Below, piece by piece: positions 34,381 through 46,880 of a stretch of DNA of 64,000 nucleotides (positions within the stretch are counted from its first letter, which is position 1; every line of letters starts with the position of its first letter). This DNA comes from Eumeta japonica. Taxonomy: Eukaryota > Arthropoda > Insecta > Lepidoptera > Psychidae. The DNA is taken from positions 124,001 through 188,000 of the forward strand of contig BGZK01000886.1 of the NCBI GenBank assembly GCA_005406025.1, written 5' to 3'. The position numbers and the translations under genes are program-made. The notes beneath the pieces are model-generated. The model made no database searches, was not told where the DNA came from, and was given only the letters and a program-made list of their open reading frames with translations.

Positions 34381-34689
34381 TAATAGGTGTACTCTGTACA
34401 CACACACGCTCTTTTTTTCATTAAAATCGACTAACTTCAAACACTATATTCGGGGTAGTGATACCCTCGGTTACATATTAAAGGAAACGTTGTCCGTAAA
34501 CGACGTTGTCCGTATGTTTTTATTTTTTCATGTGAAAGCTCCTGAAACAATCGACCTAAAATTTTGGTATGGCAAAACGAAAGTGGCTATACTTTTTCCT
34601 AAGACTAATATAATATATATATATAAACGAACTATTGTTGGTTTGATGTTCACGTACCTAAAGCTATCGAATTGACATAGAGAGAGTGT

Positions 34690-34985
34690 TCATTATAATG
34701 CTATTGCGACCGAGATTTGTATCTGATTCAAAATTTAGTCGGTATTGGAAGCCGTGTCGAGATCGCGGCTATAGTAGCGTGTTTAGAATCCATAATGAAA
34801 AACGGAACCTACAGTGAAACTACAATGGGTACCGAAAGAGGATCCATAAGATCCATAAGAGTCAACTTTAAATAAGAATGGGATGAAAACCGGAACCAGA
34901 TCCGATAGTCTAATATTGGAACCGAGAGTACGTATTACATCAACACCAAATTGACAATAGGTTCGGGTCAGGAATTTAAAAAACC
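34690..34985 (-). repeat. degenerate purine-rich hexamer-type stretch
   Basis: Contains GTGTCGAGATCGCGGC, GAAAACCGGAACCAGATCCG and GAACCGAGAG at approximate 6-bp steps, like the ACTAGC cores. Diverged. Confidence 0.4.
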
Positions 34986-35636
34986 CGACTGCGTAAAAGT
35001 GAGCTAAAAAGATGAAACAAAATGATGTAAAAAATCATTCAATTATTTGCTACCGATAAATTATTGCTTGACAATATACGTATATAAAATCCTATCCAAA
35101 GAGAAGAGCAAATCTCTTACATAAATACTATTGAATATTACTTGTAAAATATTGTGTTAAGATTGACTTATCATTTGTTATGCCAACATAACATTAGTAT
35201 TTTGAAAAAAAACTCCTTAATGCGACTTGCGACAGAAGTGGACTGGTAGAAATCATTACAGAATAAAATATATTTAAAAAATAGTAATAAAAACCACCTT
35301 CAAAAAACATACTCAAATAATTTTTACACAAACTTCAAAAACAAATAATCAGATATTTTTGGAATTGGTTCAAGTTAAAGATAAATCAAACACGGTTGTG
35401 TCTTCTTATAGAAAAATAGGTCTTTTTTGACTGAATATTTAACGTTACATGCTCACAGATATTCTTATATCCTACTTTAGTTGGAACTGACGCCAAAAAC
35501 AACGAATCGGCAGTTTAAAAAATTATTTAAGTATGTTTTTGAGGACAGTTTTTTTTTTATTTACTTTATTTAACGTTTTTCGGTTATCGAATAACTTTAT
35601 AATTCAATTACCTACTTTTGATATGGATTAAACAAT

Positions 35637-36653
35637 CCTTACTAATATTATAAATGTGAATGTAAGTTTGTTTGTTACGCTTTGACGTTGAAACTACTCA
35701 ACCGATCATCATGAAACTCTGTACACAAATTCTCAAGGGTATTAGAAAGCACATACTTTTTATTATTTTTTTTTTTACGGAGAGTAGTTGGCAGGTATGA
35801 TTGTTTGTCGAAAATTTGAAATCTAGCAACTTCAAGGTCATCTAGCATTTCAGTAAGTATGTTCCAGTAAGTATATATTTAACTAGCTTTTACCTGCGGC
35901 TCCGCTCGCATTGAAGCCCGTAAATAAATATCAAAGATTATTACATTCCAATAGAAATGAATCAATATGTTAACTGTATTTTAGTGCTTGGTTGGGAAAA
36001 TCAGTATTTTTAAATCCTACGAATATTATAAATGAGAAAGTTTGTATGTTTGTTACTCAATCAAGCTTCAACAGCTGAACAGAATCAGCGGAAACTTTAC
36101 AGTAATATAGCTCATACATCAAAACAATGTATTGGCCATAATTTATAAACATACTAGTTTTTACTCTTGACTTGAGTTGCGGAGCCATATAACGAATGCT
36201 TTATACTGATTGGTTATTGGTAACGTCAATAATATAAAGAGGTTCAAATTCAACATCGCTTGGGGATCGGAATCGTGATCAGGACCGGGATCAGCATCAA
36301 AAGCTCCTTAGATCGTTTCGAATTAAAAAAAATAGCGCATTACTAAGGATCCTCCAGTTATGGAATCAATAACAGGGCCGAGATAGGTATTATGGTTGAT
36401 AACGTTATCGATTAACATGAAAGATGAGAAATTCTCTGTATTTCCACACGGACAGAGCCACTGACTTATTATGTATATTTTTTGAACCGAAATCTTGATC
36501 TGTAGCGGAATAAGAATCAAAATCGGAGACAGGACTGAAGTGGAAAGAAGGAACAATATCGGAACTATGGATGACAGCGTGATCAGTCTATATAAAAGAA
36601 GAAAGAAATTATTAGATGCTCACGCGGGCGGAGCCGCGGGTGAAAGCTAGTGG
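35637..36653. repeat. composite of ACTAGC-family and ATATTATAAATG-type repeat ends
   Basis: 35637 starts TTACTAATATTATAAATGTG with a conserved GTTTGTTTGTTACGCTTTGACG block. 35883 starts ACTAGCTTTTACCTGCGGC. 36017 starts CCTACGAATATTATAAATGAG. 36630-36652 ends GGAGCCGCGGGTGAAAGCTAG. In many lepidopteran repeats the ATATTATAAATG start and GAAAGCTAGT end are the two ends of one element, so 36017-36653 could be one copy. The purine-rich hexamer core is at 36255-36310 and 36480-36560. Confidence 0.6.
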
Positions 36654-37104
36654 TTAATAAAAATGGGCAGGCATCACCTTCACTTTTGTACTGAGCAAAC
36701 GGAAAAGCAGTTCTGATCCCGAATTTATTGTCCATTGGTGATGATTCCAGGGTCTTTACATTCTTAGTTGGAAGGCAACTACCAAATTATTCTCATAAAA
36801 ATTATAAGTTCTATAATTCATTTCCAATCACTTCCGTAATAAATTAATTAAGCTTATTTCTACTGTCATCGCTAAAGGATTCCGAAGTGTTCCTGCGAAG
36901 ATTATAACATTTGAATTATATTAATGAATGAAAATATGTAGGTAGATTATTAAGTAAATAATTTTAATTCTGTGTATACTAGGTTTTACTAGTAGCCATC
37001 GAAGAGCAATTCCTGACGACAAATAACATTATTACACTATAACTTCTAACCCTAAGGAATGCTGTGGCTTCTGTCATCAGCTCAGCAGCATGAGGTCATA
37101 ACTA

Positions 37105-37645
37105 CCAGAGCCAAAAATTTGAATAACTAAAAAAGAACTCAAACATTTCCCTGCGATCTGATCATTTCATCCTGACTTGGTGACTATGGGACAACCTGGG
37201 GAGTGTTTCTTTCAAATAAAAAAAGTTATTTTCAAAATCGGTCCACAACTGAAGAAATTATGGTTGGACACATAAAAAACATACTAAAAAACATAGAACC
37301 TTCTCCTTTTTTTAAGTCGGTTAAAAATCATCTGTAGTCAGCGTCAGCATCTCAGCACGATTCCAATAAGTCCAACCGCGACATAGGCTACATTGCAAAT
37401 GCTTTACTAAAACAAAATCGCTGTATGTGCATAATATTTGAGGATTCTGATAAGTTCCACATGGACCTCATAATCATAAATAGATTTCAGAAAAAGTGAG
37501 ACCAATCTGAAAGTATATCCTTTCAAATAAAAATTAAATTTTCGAATAGGTTAATAAATGACGGGGTTCGGAGGTAACAAATATGAAAATATACGACCGA
37601 ATTGGGAACCTCTTCCTTTGTTTTAGAAGTCGGTTAAAAACCTTG
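37105..37645 (+). repeat. two tandem interspersed repeat 3' ends (GAAGTCGGTTAA type)
   Basis: Copies at about 37105-37330 and 37440-37640 both end in AAGTCGGTTAAAAA after ATTGGGAACCTC or AGAACCTTCTCC. Same repeat as 31980-32245. Confidence 0.65.
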
Positions 37646-37661
37646 TGCCCTTCCGTGTGAC

Positions 37662-37695
37662 TTTTTCTCTCTCTCTCTCTCTCTTTGTCTCCCTC
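37662..37695. repeat. (CT)n microsatellite
   Basis: TTTTTCTCTCTCTCTCTCTC and a short TTTGTCTCCCTC tail. Confidence 0.95.
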
Positions 37696-37824
37696 AATAT
37701 ATTATTAAGTGTTTTGTTTCATATAATTTATATCTAATTTTTAATAAATCTAATATTTTCACAGAAACATTAAATTAAACTTTTTGATTTTATTATTTAT
37801 TTAGATTACATAGTTTGAAAAAAC

Positions 37825-38245
37825 GATTCCCCGGCGGAGGTCACCCGAAGGCATATTTATTTTTTTGTCACATCTTTAAATACATCGTGCATACTGTCTA
37901 CAAAGCGATGCAAAATGGTTCGAGATCACAATCGTATACGATCATTAAACGTACAATGTTTTTAAGGCTTTATTTTTCGTTCGCCGGCCGAGCTGCGGCC
38001 GACTTGTGAACCATTTGGAAAGGAGCGAGGGTGCGAGTTTGGTGTCGAGCGGGGGGTGGGGCGGGGTAGCGCATTGTTCGCGGACGACGTGTTAATTCCC
38101 CTGCAGATCGTATCTGTATAGTTTGTCGCGTCGCGCGGTCGCGGCTACTCGATGTTATCTCCGAGAGAGAGATGCATCGCTTTTCACTTGAATGCGCCCG
38201 CGCCGTCCGCGCTGCGAGCTGCATCCATCGACCCGAATGCACACA
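37825..38245. promoter_or_regulatory. GC/CpG-rich island 9
   Basis: GGCGGAGGTCACCCG near 37833, then CGTTCGCCGGCCGAGCTGCGG at about 37978 and a dense block to 38225. AT-rich DNA around. Open frames on both strands show no family. Likely regulatory or promoter DNA. Confidence 0.4.
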
Positions 38246-38554
38246 CGTGGCAATGAATCGCAGTGAATTTAAGTATTCACCTATAACTACTAATTTATAA
38301 ATGTAATTTGTATGCTTAAATAAATATTTTTTCAGTTACTTGTGATCTGTTTTTGCATTATGATGTATCGACGACTTAATATTTTTATTGTTTCAACGAT
38401 ACAAAATAAATAAATTTAGTGTGTACTAGCTGACTGCCTGCGACTTTTTTCATCTCCTTGGCCTATCATGAAGTCAACCCATAATGTCAACAATATGTTG
38501 TGCTTAAAGATCCAAAAACTTATTACCTTACCCCAGTAGGGTACTGACATTGCC

Positions 38555-41500
38555 AGAGAATCCCTCCCCGGGCTAGTGCCATCGTATCTACGGAGGACAA
38601 ATTTCCGCATCGGGGAATCGGTAGCTCTAGGCTCAATTGCGATGAGGTTCGCCACCCGTCACGCCTAGTTCCCCGGAGGGGCAAAACGAGGACTGGAGAA
38701 GACCGTTTCGGTACTCTGAATATGTATAGAGGTATGGATAATAATATCGATGATATCTGCTAATTGATGAAAGACAGGCCAGTGGATATTCTATGAGTGA
38801 ATGAGACTAAAGGAAAGGTAGTGGTGAAGCCATTAAACGTGGATCCTTCGATACTTATTGGTAGGGCGTTGATCAGAGCCAACGAAGTGGCGCGGTGGTT
38901 GCTTCATCCTATCAGAAATATTATCTGAATGTGTAAACGGTGTAAGTCCAAGGCTCCTCAGCTTCCGAGTTAAAATTGACACGGGTTTTTATTTTAGGCG
39001 TTTACGTCCCAGATATCTCCAAACCGCTCAAGGAGCAGGAAGAGTTTTGGACTGATGTGAGAGACATATAGTGAAATGTGACATAAATGAAAAGATTATG
39101 TGATTTAATATTAGGTGATTTTAATGGCTAGGTGGGTGTACAACATGGATATGAAAAAATCTTAGGTAAATTTGGAGATGAAAGAGTGAATGAGAATAGT
39201 GATTGCCTTCTCTTACTGTGTCAAGACTTTAACTTATGTGTGGTAAACACTATGTTTGACCATAAAACTCGTATACTCGGCGGAGAAGAGAAGACAAAAG
39301 CATGATAGACTTTATAATTGTGAATGATCAGTTGAGAAGGAAAGTTGTAGATACGAGATTGTACCGTGACGTCAACGTTAGTACAGACCACTTCTTTGTG
39401 GTCTGTTGAATTAAGGCTTTATGGCGGCATTGCCGACACCATGCGAAAATGGTCACTACGGAGCTAGAACGAATAAAAGTTAATAAGCTTCTGATTCAGA
39501 ATGTAAAAGATGAGTATGTAGAGCGATTGAAAGATAGTTTAAGTGAAATCGAATAGTATGAAAGTTTAGAACTTGGCGAATTATGAAAGATGGCGTAAAC
39601 TGTATTAGTAGACGAAGCAAAAAATATATGTGTAGTGCATAAGAGAACAAATGTTAGTAAGAAAGATAATGAATGGTGGAATTTCGAAGTGAAGATAGTA
39701 GTGAAAAGAAAAAAGCGTGACTGGATTTACAGCCTGCAAAGGCCAATCACAGAGTGCAAAGAAAGAACATCTTGAAAGATAAGTTAAAAGATGCTGAAAG
39801 TACATACAAAAATGCAAAATTGAGAGCTGAAGAATGTACAAAAAGAATAATAAATAAAAAAAACTATAATACGCCATTGTCATAGGATTTCCGGGCAAAT
39901 CAAAAATTTTTTGGCATATAATGAAAAAGGCCCAGAATAATTACGAGACATCACGTTTACATGTGATTAGAGACGATGGTGGACATTTACTGATTGAAGA
40001 AAATAGTGTGAAAAAGCGCTAGATGAATTATTTCGAAAGCGTTTTTGCATGTGAGATTACAGATGCAGATGACAATGTTACTGCAACTGAGAATATGATT
40101 GATGATATAATTCGGGAAAGTTGCCGAATATAATAAAGTTTTGTCAGAAATGCTGAAAGGTGGTGGTGGTATAGTAGCAGCTTGCTGTATCAGCTCTTTA
40201 ACAAATGCTAGAAAAACCATAAGGTACCTAATGACTGGTGTAAAGCAATCATTGTATCACTCTATAAATGGAAAGCCTCACGGCAGGTGTGCATAAAATA
40301 CCGCCCTATTAGCCTTCTCAGCGTCATTGGCAAACTGTATGAGAAAATTATTATCGAAAGAGTTGTGAATGAGAACGAAAACAAGATTTTGGACGTACAA
40401 ACCAGATTTCGAAAAGGGATGAGATATACGGACCACGTTTTTTCCTTACAAAACATTGCAGAAAAGTGTTTGGCCAACGGCCGACAGGTTTTCTGTACTT
40501 TTGTAGATCTGGAAAAAGGTTATAATAGAGTAAAAAGAAATGATCTTTGAACTCTATCCTTGCATGATGTAAATAGCGGACTGATATGGGCACTGCAATC
40601 CATATACAGACTCTCCAGTGCGTTCGTTAGAATAAATGAGGCATACACTGATTGGTTTGACATCCGCAGAGGTGTCAGACAGGAATGTATAGCTTCACCG
40701 TGGCTATTCAACCTATTCATGGATAGCTGTCTGCATGATTTGAAAGAGTATGAGTGTGGACTAAGGATGGAGCTGTCTGTCAAATGTCTCCTGTACGCCG
40801 ACAACCAAGTAATCCTTGCGCTGTCGGCGTGAGGGCTACAGGGGATGGTAAATAAAATTAATGATATTAAGAATAAGGGTATAAAAATAAATATTAGTAA
40901 AAGACGTAGGTGATTGTGTTTGAAAGGGTCTTAAGTACTACTCAATACGATTTACATACGGAAGATGAGAATGTTGTACAAGTGAAAGAGTTTGTATACT
41001 TGGGTCTGTTTACGTGATAGAGACATCATAGAGATAATATGATAGAGATGTCGAAAGGGAAATAAAATGAATGGGACCTTGCCTGCTAATATAAATAGTA
41101 ACAACATTTCACGATAAGCGCCCTTAGCTATGCATAATGGGGTCCTAATTCTTACATTTATGTAGAGTAGTGAAAGCTGGGTATGGCAGAGGAAAAATAA
41201 AAGTAGGACAATGTAGTGGAGATACGATCGCTGCGTAGTATGTGTGGGTTATCTCGGAAAGATAGATGTAGAAACAGTAATATTAGAGAGCGGTGTGGTT
41301 TGAAGGAAGATGTAGTGACTAGAGTAGAAAGGCGTATGTTGCGGTGGTTTGGCCATCTGAAAAACATGAATGAATTTAGTCTGGCAAAACAAATCTATAA
41401 AGCGAATATGTGTGATGGAAAAGTAGGCAAGGGTCGCCTTAAAAAATTCTATGTAGACCATATTTATGGCATATTAAAAAAGGGCCAAATTTTAAGCACC

Positions 41501-41578
41501 CGATACCGACGGGCTTGCAAGAAAAGATTAATGAATGTCAGTGAGGCGAGAGAGATATACAAAAATTGTACCATATGA
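38555..41578 (+). mobile_element. LINE, endonuclease plus reverse transcriptase, nearly complete but dead
   Basis: Endonuclease remnants: a TLNMYRGMD- and LMKDRPVDIL-like start near 38710-38795, GDFNG at 39114-39128 with the next Trp codon now TAG, DFIIV near 39310, and TDHFFVVC near 39385. These are signatures of an apurinic-endonuclease-type domain that nicks target DNA. RT: YRPISLL near 40300, FCTFVDLEKGYNRV near 40492, GVRQECIASPWLF near 40672, and YADN at 40794-40805, where the second catalytic Asp is Asn. C-terminal tail open at 41216-41578 with LRWFGHL. Frameshifts throughout. It is the longest copy of the family at 8230, 14577 and 28742. Clade unresolved. Confidence 0.85.
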
Positions 41579-41579
41579 A

Positions 41580-43080
41580 AATCTATATTATTAAATGTCA
41601 AAAGTAATAAATACTGTTCGCAAAATTCATTTTTCCTTCTAAGCCTATTATATACAAATTGTTGTGGACTTAATTGAGAGCCAAATAACGTATCTATGTA
41701 TAGTTGATAGTGTAAAAAATAATTGTATTAAGCTGCTTTTGATGTCTACCAGCTCTATATATTGTTAATGTCATAGCAACAAGAAAATGAACGTTGAAGG
41801 TCAATTCTACCTGTAGAATTTAGAAAGGACAATAATAATTGTTGGAGGAAAATGGTATACAAGGCGTATATGCCGTTTTCTTGCAATACATCTAGTAAGA
41901 ATTTCTGCTGCCGTTGCATTTTTCTGTAATTTTGTAACTTTAAGCTTTATTCAGTTGCATAATTTTAAAAAAGTCAAGCATAGATATCTTTTAATATATT
42001 TGTAGTTTTGTGGTCTAACATCAGAGGGTAGCATCATCAGGTCACCAATTTGAAGACGATTTGGTACGCAGAAAGATCGCTGGCTGTAAGAGAATACAAA
42101 AATTGTAGTCAGTATTGCGCTTGCGTTGGCTACTTCACGATGAGGCAGAAAGTAGTCTCGCTCTTTCCAGTATGCTCTTATTGTATTATTCCCTTTATTA
42201 AGTACACTGTCCCCCTACTAATACAGCGTTGCATGCGAATAAGCTTTACCAGTGGCCGGGTGTGACGAGAAAAGGATCCTTTTTTCCTTTATATCTGGCT
42301 GACTTCCTGCGATCACACGCCCTTAAAACTCAGTTCAAAAATATCAGTAATTTTTGCTGCGCGCGCGCTCACACGTATAATAAGTTATGACTTTATATGT
42401 ATATAATAGTTATCATCTATTGTTGTAGTACAGACATTATGTAGCAGTTCTCGAGTCTATTTCAAATAAATTTTGATGTCGTTTGTCCCATGCCTATAAA
42501 CGTACAGCCAGCGACTTAAGCGTGTTTCTTGTGAATAAGAAGGTAATACGTTCAAGGTTGGACGACAGGCAAATTGAGCTAATTTTATTTAAAGCACTCA
42601 CTTCGTAAAGTACAATCGTTAAGCCATGGGTCTTGGACATTGCTATAGCATTGGTGCCCGGACTGCGCCGACGCGGATGGAGACATTAAGGTCCAAGCCT
42701 CTCGATTTGAAATAACATTTGAAAGAGGAGGAAGTTTTCACTGCAGTGTGACAGAAACCTGATAAAACTAATCTGGTTATCGCCCAAGATAAACATTTAA
42801 GCTGTGTCTCGTTAACGATTCGTTCCAAACATGTGTATTAAAATAAGAAGAAAAAATTTAAGATAATGTGCTCGTAAAGACAAAGTCGGAATCTTGATAG
42901 CTTTGAGATTTGTGGCTTTTCAAAAAAAAAAATAAAACATATATATATGAGGGCTATCAGTTGTAACTTTTCTAAGAAAAACGAAGACAATTATTCTATG
43001 GAAATATAACGAATGCTTTTATTAAATCCATCATCACTATGATACCGGCTCATCAACCACTAGATGATGTCGTTACCGTT
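41580..43080. other. gene-free stretch
   Basis: No host gene recognised. GGCTGACTTCCTGCGATCAC near 42297 resembles a degenerate repeat end. A (CG)n patch lies near 42360. Frames at 42050-42265 and 42643-42828 lack motifs. Confidence 0.35.
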
Positions 43081-43089
43081 GACACTAAC

Positions 43090-43275
43090 GATCATAATTT
43101 CCGCGTAGGTTTCCGGGCGGGGCGGCCCGCTAACCCAATTAAAGGACCGGGACGCGGCGCTCATTAGTGGACCATGTGCGCCGGCGCATCCATCAGAGGC
43201 ACAAGCGGCCGCTCGCAGCTGCTGTGTGCCCGCCTCTCGCCCTAATATCTGACGTTCAGTCTAAACGGCAGTGCT
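43090..43275. promoter_or_regulatory. GC/CpG-rich island 10
   Basis: GGGCGGGGCGGCCCGCTAACC, AATTAAAGGACCGGGACGCGG and TGCGCCGGCGCATCC, with CTCATTAGTGG inside. Compact and sharply bounded. No exon. Confidence 0.4.
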
Positions 43276-43279
43276 TCAC

Positions 43280-44265
43280 TCTTCTCGTTTGTCTGTCGCA
43301 TTGAGCCTGTAAACTTTAAGATAACACAAAAAAATATGAGTAGACGTGTTTGTGAAAATACACTGAAATCACCTTAATATTTTTATGTCCCTTAATTTTT
43401 GGCTTCATGATATGAATTCATCATTCATGATATGAAAGTGACTGGAAATTTATGTTTTCGACCATTTTAATTTATTGTAGAACATTGTTACATAGCAAAA
43501 ATTAAAACATATTTTATTGTTGCAAAACGTATGAAGTATTTTATTTTTTAAAATCCCTCCAACTTAAAACCTATAATTTAAAACTATGTAACGAAAACTA
43601 CACGCATTAATTTTTTAATTTTAGCTTATCAAAGTTCTACCGTGCATAGGCGATTACGTTATGCTCTCACAGGTTTTCACCTATTATTTATATAGGTTAA
43701 AATTTACAATTTTTTGTAAAAGTATATTACGATAATATAAATACTATAATCTAAAATATTGTGTGTATTACGCCGCATTGTCACATGAAATCTAAAAAAG
43801 ACCTCTTGTATGCCTTTCATTTTATGTTTGAGATTGTATCATAAAAAAAAAACTACAGAACCTATGCTTATGAACCTTAGTCAACAGCCTGAACGATCTC
43901 TACTACGATACGGTTGCCAGAGAACGAAATCAAAATTAAAGATGAGAAAGAAAATACTTGTGTATTAATGCGGAGCAGCGCTAAAGGCCATTCTCTTTAT
44001 TCGTTTAAATTTCGCATTAAACGTATTGAACGTACTATACTTCTTAATATAGGAACGAAAGTACTTGGTCTCCAAAAAAAAAATTAGAATATTCTAAAAT
44101 TTACCATGGTTCAATTTGGACATAAATTAACACATTAACTTTACAATCAATCTGTTTCAAATAAAGTCGTTTTTTGTGTATTAAACGAATAACAGCGCTA
44201 CGATGCGCTTACACAACGCTTACATAACTCATCGGGCCGAGCTAAACGATATAGTAGTGTTAGAA
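43280..44265. other. AT-rich gene-free stretch
   Basis: No gene or clear repeat recognised. A short direct duplication, ATTCATGATATGAA, occurs near 43418-43435. Confidence 0.35.
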
Positions 44266-44269
44266 AACG

Positions 44270-44480
44270 CACTGTTTGTTTGTGGGACTAATTAGGACGG
44301 CCGTCGGTTTGAGTGCGACGCGACACGCCGGCGCGCTTTAATGTGTGACAACTAATAAAGTTCGCTGCACGAGCAGCTAGTCCAATTAGGCACAAAGGAG
44401 CCGCGCGGGCGCGGCCGGGGCACAAAAACGATATCCGCGCCCTCTGTTTACGGGACATTAAGACCGGCCCATTACCACGA
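44270..44480. promoter_or_regulatory. GC/CpG-rich island 11 with TAATTAG pair
   Basis: ACTAATTAGGACGG at 44287 and GTCCAATTAGGCAC at 44380 are homeodomain-type cores in a CpG-rich block (GCGCGGGCGCGGCCGGGG near 44402). Confidence 0.4.
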
Positions 44481-44838
44481 CCTTAAAGAACAGCGTCAGT
44501 ACTTTTTTTTGTATTCTCGTTTAAAATCGAATTCCGTCTATAGCCTAGTTTACGTGGGTAGCTTGCTAATACATAGCCACAGTATTTATTCGTTTTACCT
44601 AACTTAAAATATATGTTTCACTTAAATATGGACAAGTCAATACGGAGCCTTTCACTTGCAGAGAAAAGCACTTTCAACTTGCCTTAGAAAAAAAGCACTT
44701 GCAATCAAATTTCATATTTTCCTGGCAACTTTTCCAATTTTTGACGTGACAACGTCTTATAAATTGGTTTGCCGGGTGACACTTCAAGAAACTGCGTTAC
44801 GCTCCGCTCACGTCATGCGCTCACAATGAGGAGCGAGT

Positions 44839-44985
44839 GAGAGGCACGCGTCCTTCCACTCGGGCATGGTTAGCCCGCCTAAGAGCGAGAGAGAGACAGA
44901 CATAAAAAGTGAAAGGCACGCGTCCCTCCTCTCCACCTCGAGCATTAGCCCGCCAAGAGCGAGAGAGAGACAGAACACAAATGTA
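44839..44985. repeat. tandem duplication, ~73-bp units, GAGA-rich
   Basis: Two adjacent units each contain GTGA(G/A)AGGCACGCGTCC, a C-rich middle, TTAGCCCGCC and AAGAGCGAGAGAGAGACAGA. GAGAG is the core of GAGA-factor sites. The surroundings (44760-44840) are CpG-containing and resemble the GAGA part of the TIR element at 33738. Confidence 0.85.
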
Positions 44986-45372
44986 TTGCAAGTTATTGTA
45001 TGTATATTTGTATATAAATACGTATGTATGTAAAGGTAAAAATAAAATTTTGTTAATATGAAATTCAGTGCGAGATTCTTTGTATAAATTAATGTTTTAA
45101 ATATAATTCTTTGTATAAATAATTTTTTTAAATTGTTACTATTATTTCATCCTTCTTCCTACTATACGAATGAATATTCACATTAAAATGATTTTACCAC
45201 TCAAAGTCGTTGTCACGTAAAACTTTCGCCCGTATACCGACTTTACAGGCAACCAATTTTTTTCCCCTAAAATCCATAATCAGACTATTACGAATACTTA
45301 AAATGTAAATTTGGCAAATCGATCTGGTGGTTCTCAAGTGATGCGCTTACCAACGAACAGCATCTCATTTTT

Positions 45373-46090
45373 AGGATTCCGAGACAAAATGGCAAAAACG
45401 GAAACCTTATAGTTTCGCAATGTCCGTCCGTCCGTCAGTATGTCATAGAAATTTTACTCAAAAACTGCAATATGTATATTAATGAAATGTATAGTGTAGG
45501 TGGTTTGTATTGGCCGCTACTTAGTTTAGTAGTTAAATAACAAAAATAAATATTTCTAAAGAGGGCACTCCATAAATGTAACAAGAGCTAAAAAAAATTT
45601 TTTTCGGCAAACGTCAACATGTGGCACATGTTTTTGATTAAGCGGATATTTTCGGAAATAATCGCTCCGAAATTAGCATAAACTGTGTCACCCCCTTTAT
45701 TTTTTAAAAAGTAAGTCCAAAAAACATGAAAAAAATTTCCAAATATAACACTTAATAAATGATTTCAACGAAAACCATTTTGAACATGATCAAATACACC
45801 GTTTTAGATTTATTACCGAAAAACTGCGTTTCTCACAAAAGGACGTAAATGCCATGAAGATACGCTCTTTTGCTGGTCCTTTTTAATTTACACAATTTTA
45901 AGGGTAATTCGACAGTCGACATACCTATTTGTTTCTCTAGTTACAGGTGCCTAAAGTGCTTATACTTATTATGTGCAGGAAACATGAAAAAAAGTGTAAC
46001 GAGGTAGTTTTTTCATCTTCATTTCTTTGTAGTAATCGCTTCGGAACCCCATATCGAGCATGATCCGACATGCTCTTGGTCGGTTTTTTA
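45373..46090. repeat. long interspersed repeat of the GGATTCCG...GGTCGGTTTTTT type
   Basis: Left end is TAGGATTCCGAGAC with GGCAAAAACGGAACC and a CCGTCCGTCCGTCAG tract at 45424-45437. Right end is GGAACCCCATATCGAGC, then CTCTTGGTCGGTTTTTT. Both ends match a repeat type I recognise as very frequent in Lepidoptera. No ORF was seen. Class not assigned. Confidence 0.6.
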
Positions 46091-46489
46091 TCTATATAAA
46101 TATATTAGTGACTTGCCATATTTAATAAGAAAACCTAGCCAAAATCAAACCTGTCGAATGCAAATAATTTGTCTATAAGTATTAAGAGAAGAAAATACGC
46201 GTAATTCACATTACCTAACGTTTGACAAGTCGACGTTGTAGTTTGGGACTTGGAGACGATATGCTTGGTTTTGTTGGTAAATCCGTGTGTTTGGACATCA
46301 GCATCGAATCACATTTACAGTGAGCTCTTCATGTTCTGATATTGGTTAATATCCAGTGCTCAGCCGCATCTGTAGTTGGACAAATTAGAAAATTAAACGA
46401 CAATCATACGTCGAGACTTGAAGCGTATACTGCGGTTCTTTTCATAGTATTATAGATCCCTAACTATCACAATGGTAGAAGCTGTAGAT

Positions 46490-46880
46490 ATTAACCTTTT
46501 CGCCGCCTGCTGCATTCCTCTGCGGCGTCATCAAACGCCGATCGCTTTTGAGTAGACAGAACACTGCGGCGAATCGACCGATAAAATTTGTTTTAGAAAT
46601 AAAACATTCATGAATTTTATGTTTTCTTATTTTCCCTTAAAAACTTTCAACTTTTTATTTCCCTTATAAGACCGGAACAGAATCACTTTTAATTTTTTTT
46701 TTGGCGATTTTGTGCCATATTTTCCCTTAAAAGTTAGTACATTTTTTTGGGCATAGTAAAGTACCTTAACTATAAATATCTGCTAAAACTTCGTCACATG
46801 ACTGCTCCCATCCATCCACCAGATGTTGTCTAGCTATAGATGATTACTGTTATCCATGTGAAGCCGGAGCGGGTCGCTAG
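46490..46880. repeat. repeat-derived segment with CGCCGC hairpin and GGGTCGCTAG end
   Basis: CGCCGC at 46501 faces GCGGCG at 46522 in a short inverted pair. TTTTCCCTTA recurs near 46630, 46661 and 46720. GAAGCCGGAGCGGGTCGCTAG at 46861 matches a familiar lepidopteran repeat end. Confidence 0.45.

Noticed and set aside
40262..40804. Several minus-strand frames of 70-94 codons
   Set aside because: Antisense to the plus-strand RT domain of the LINE.
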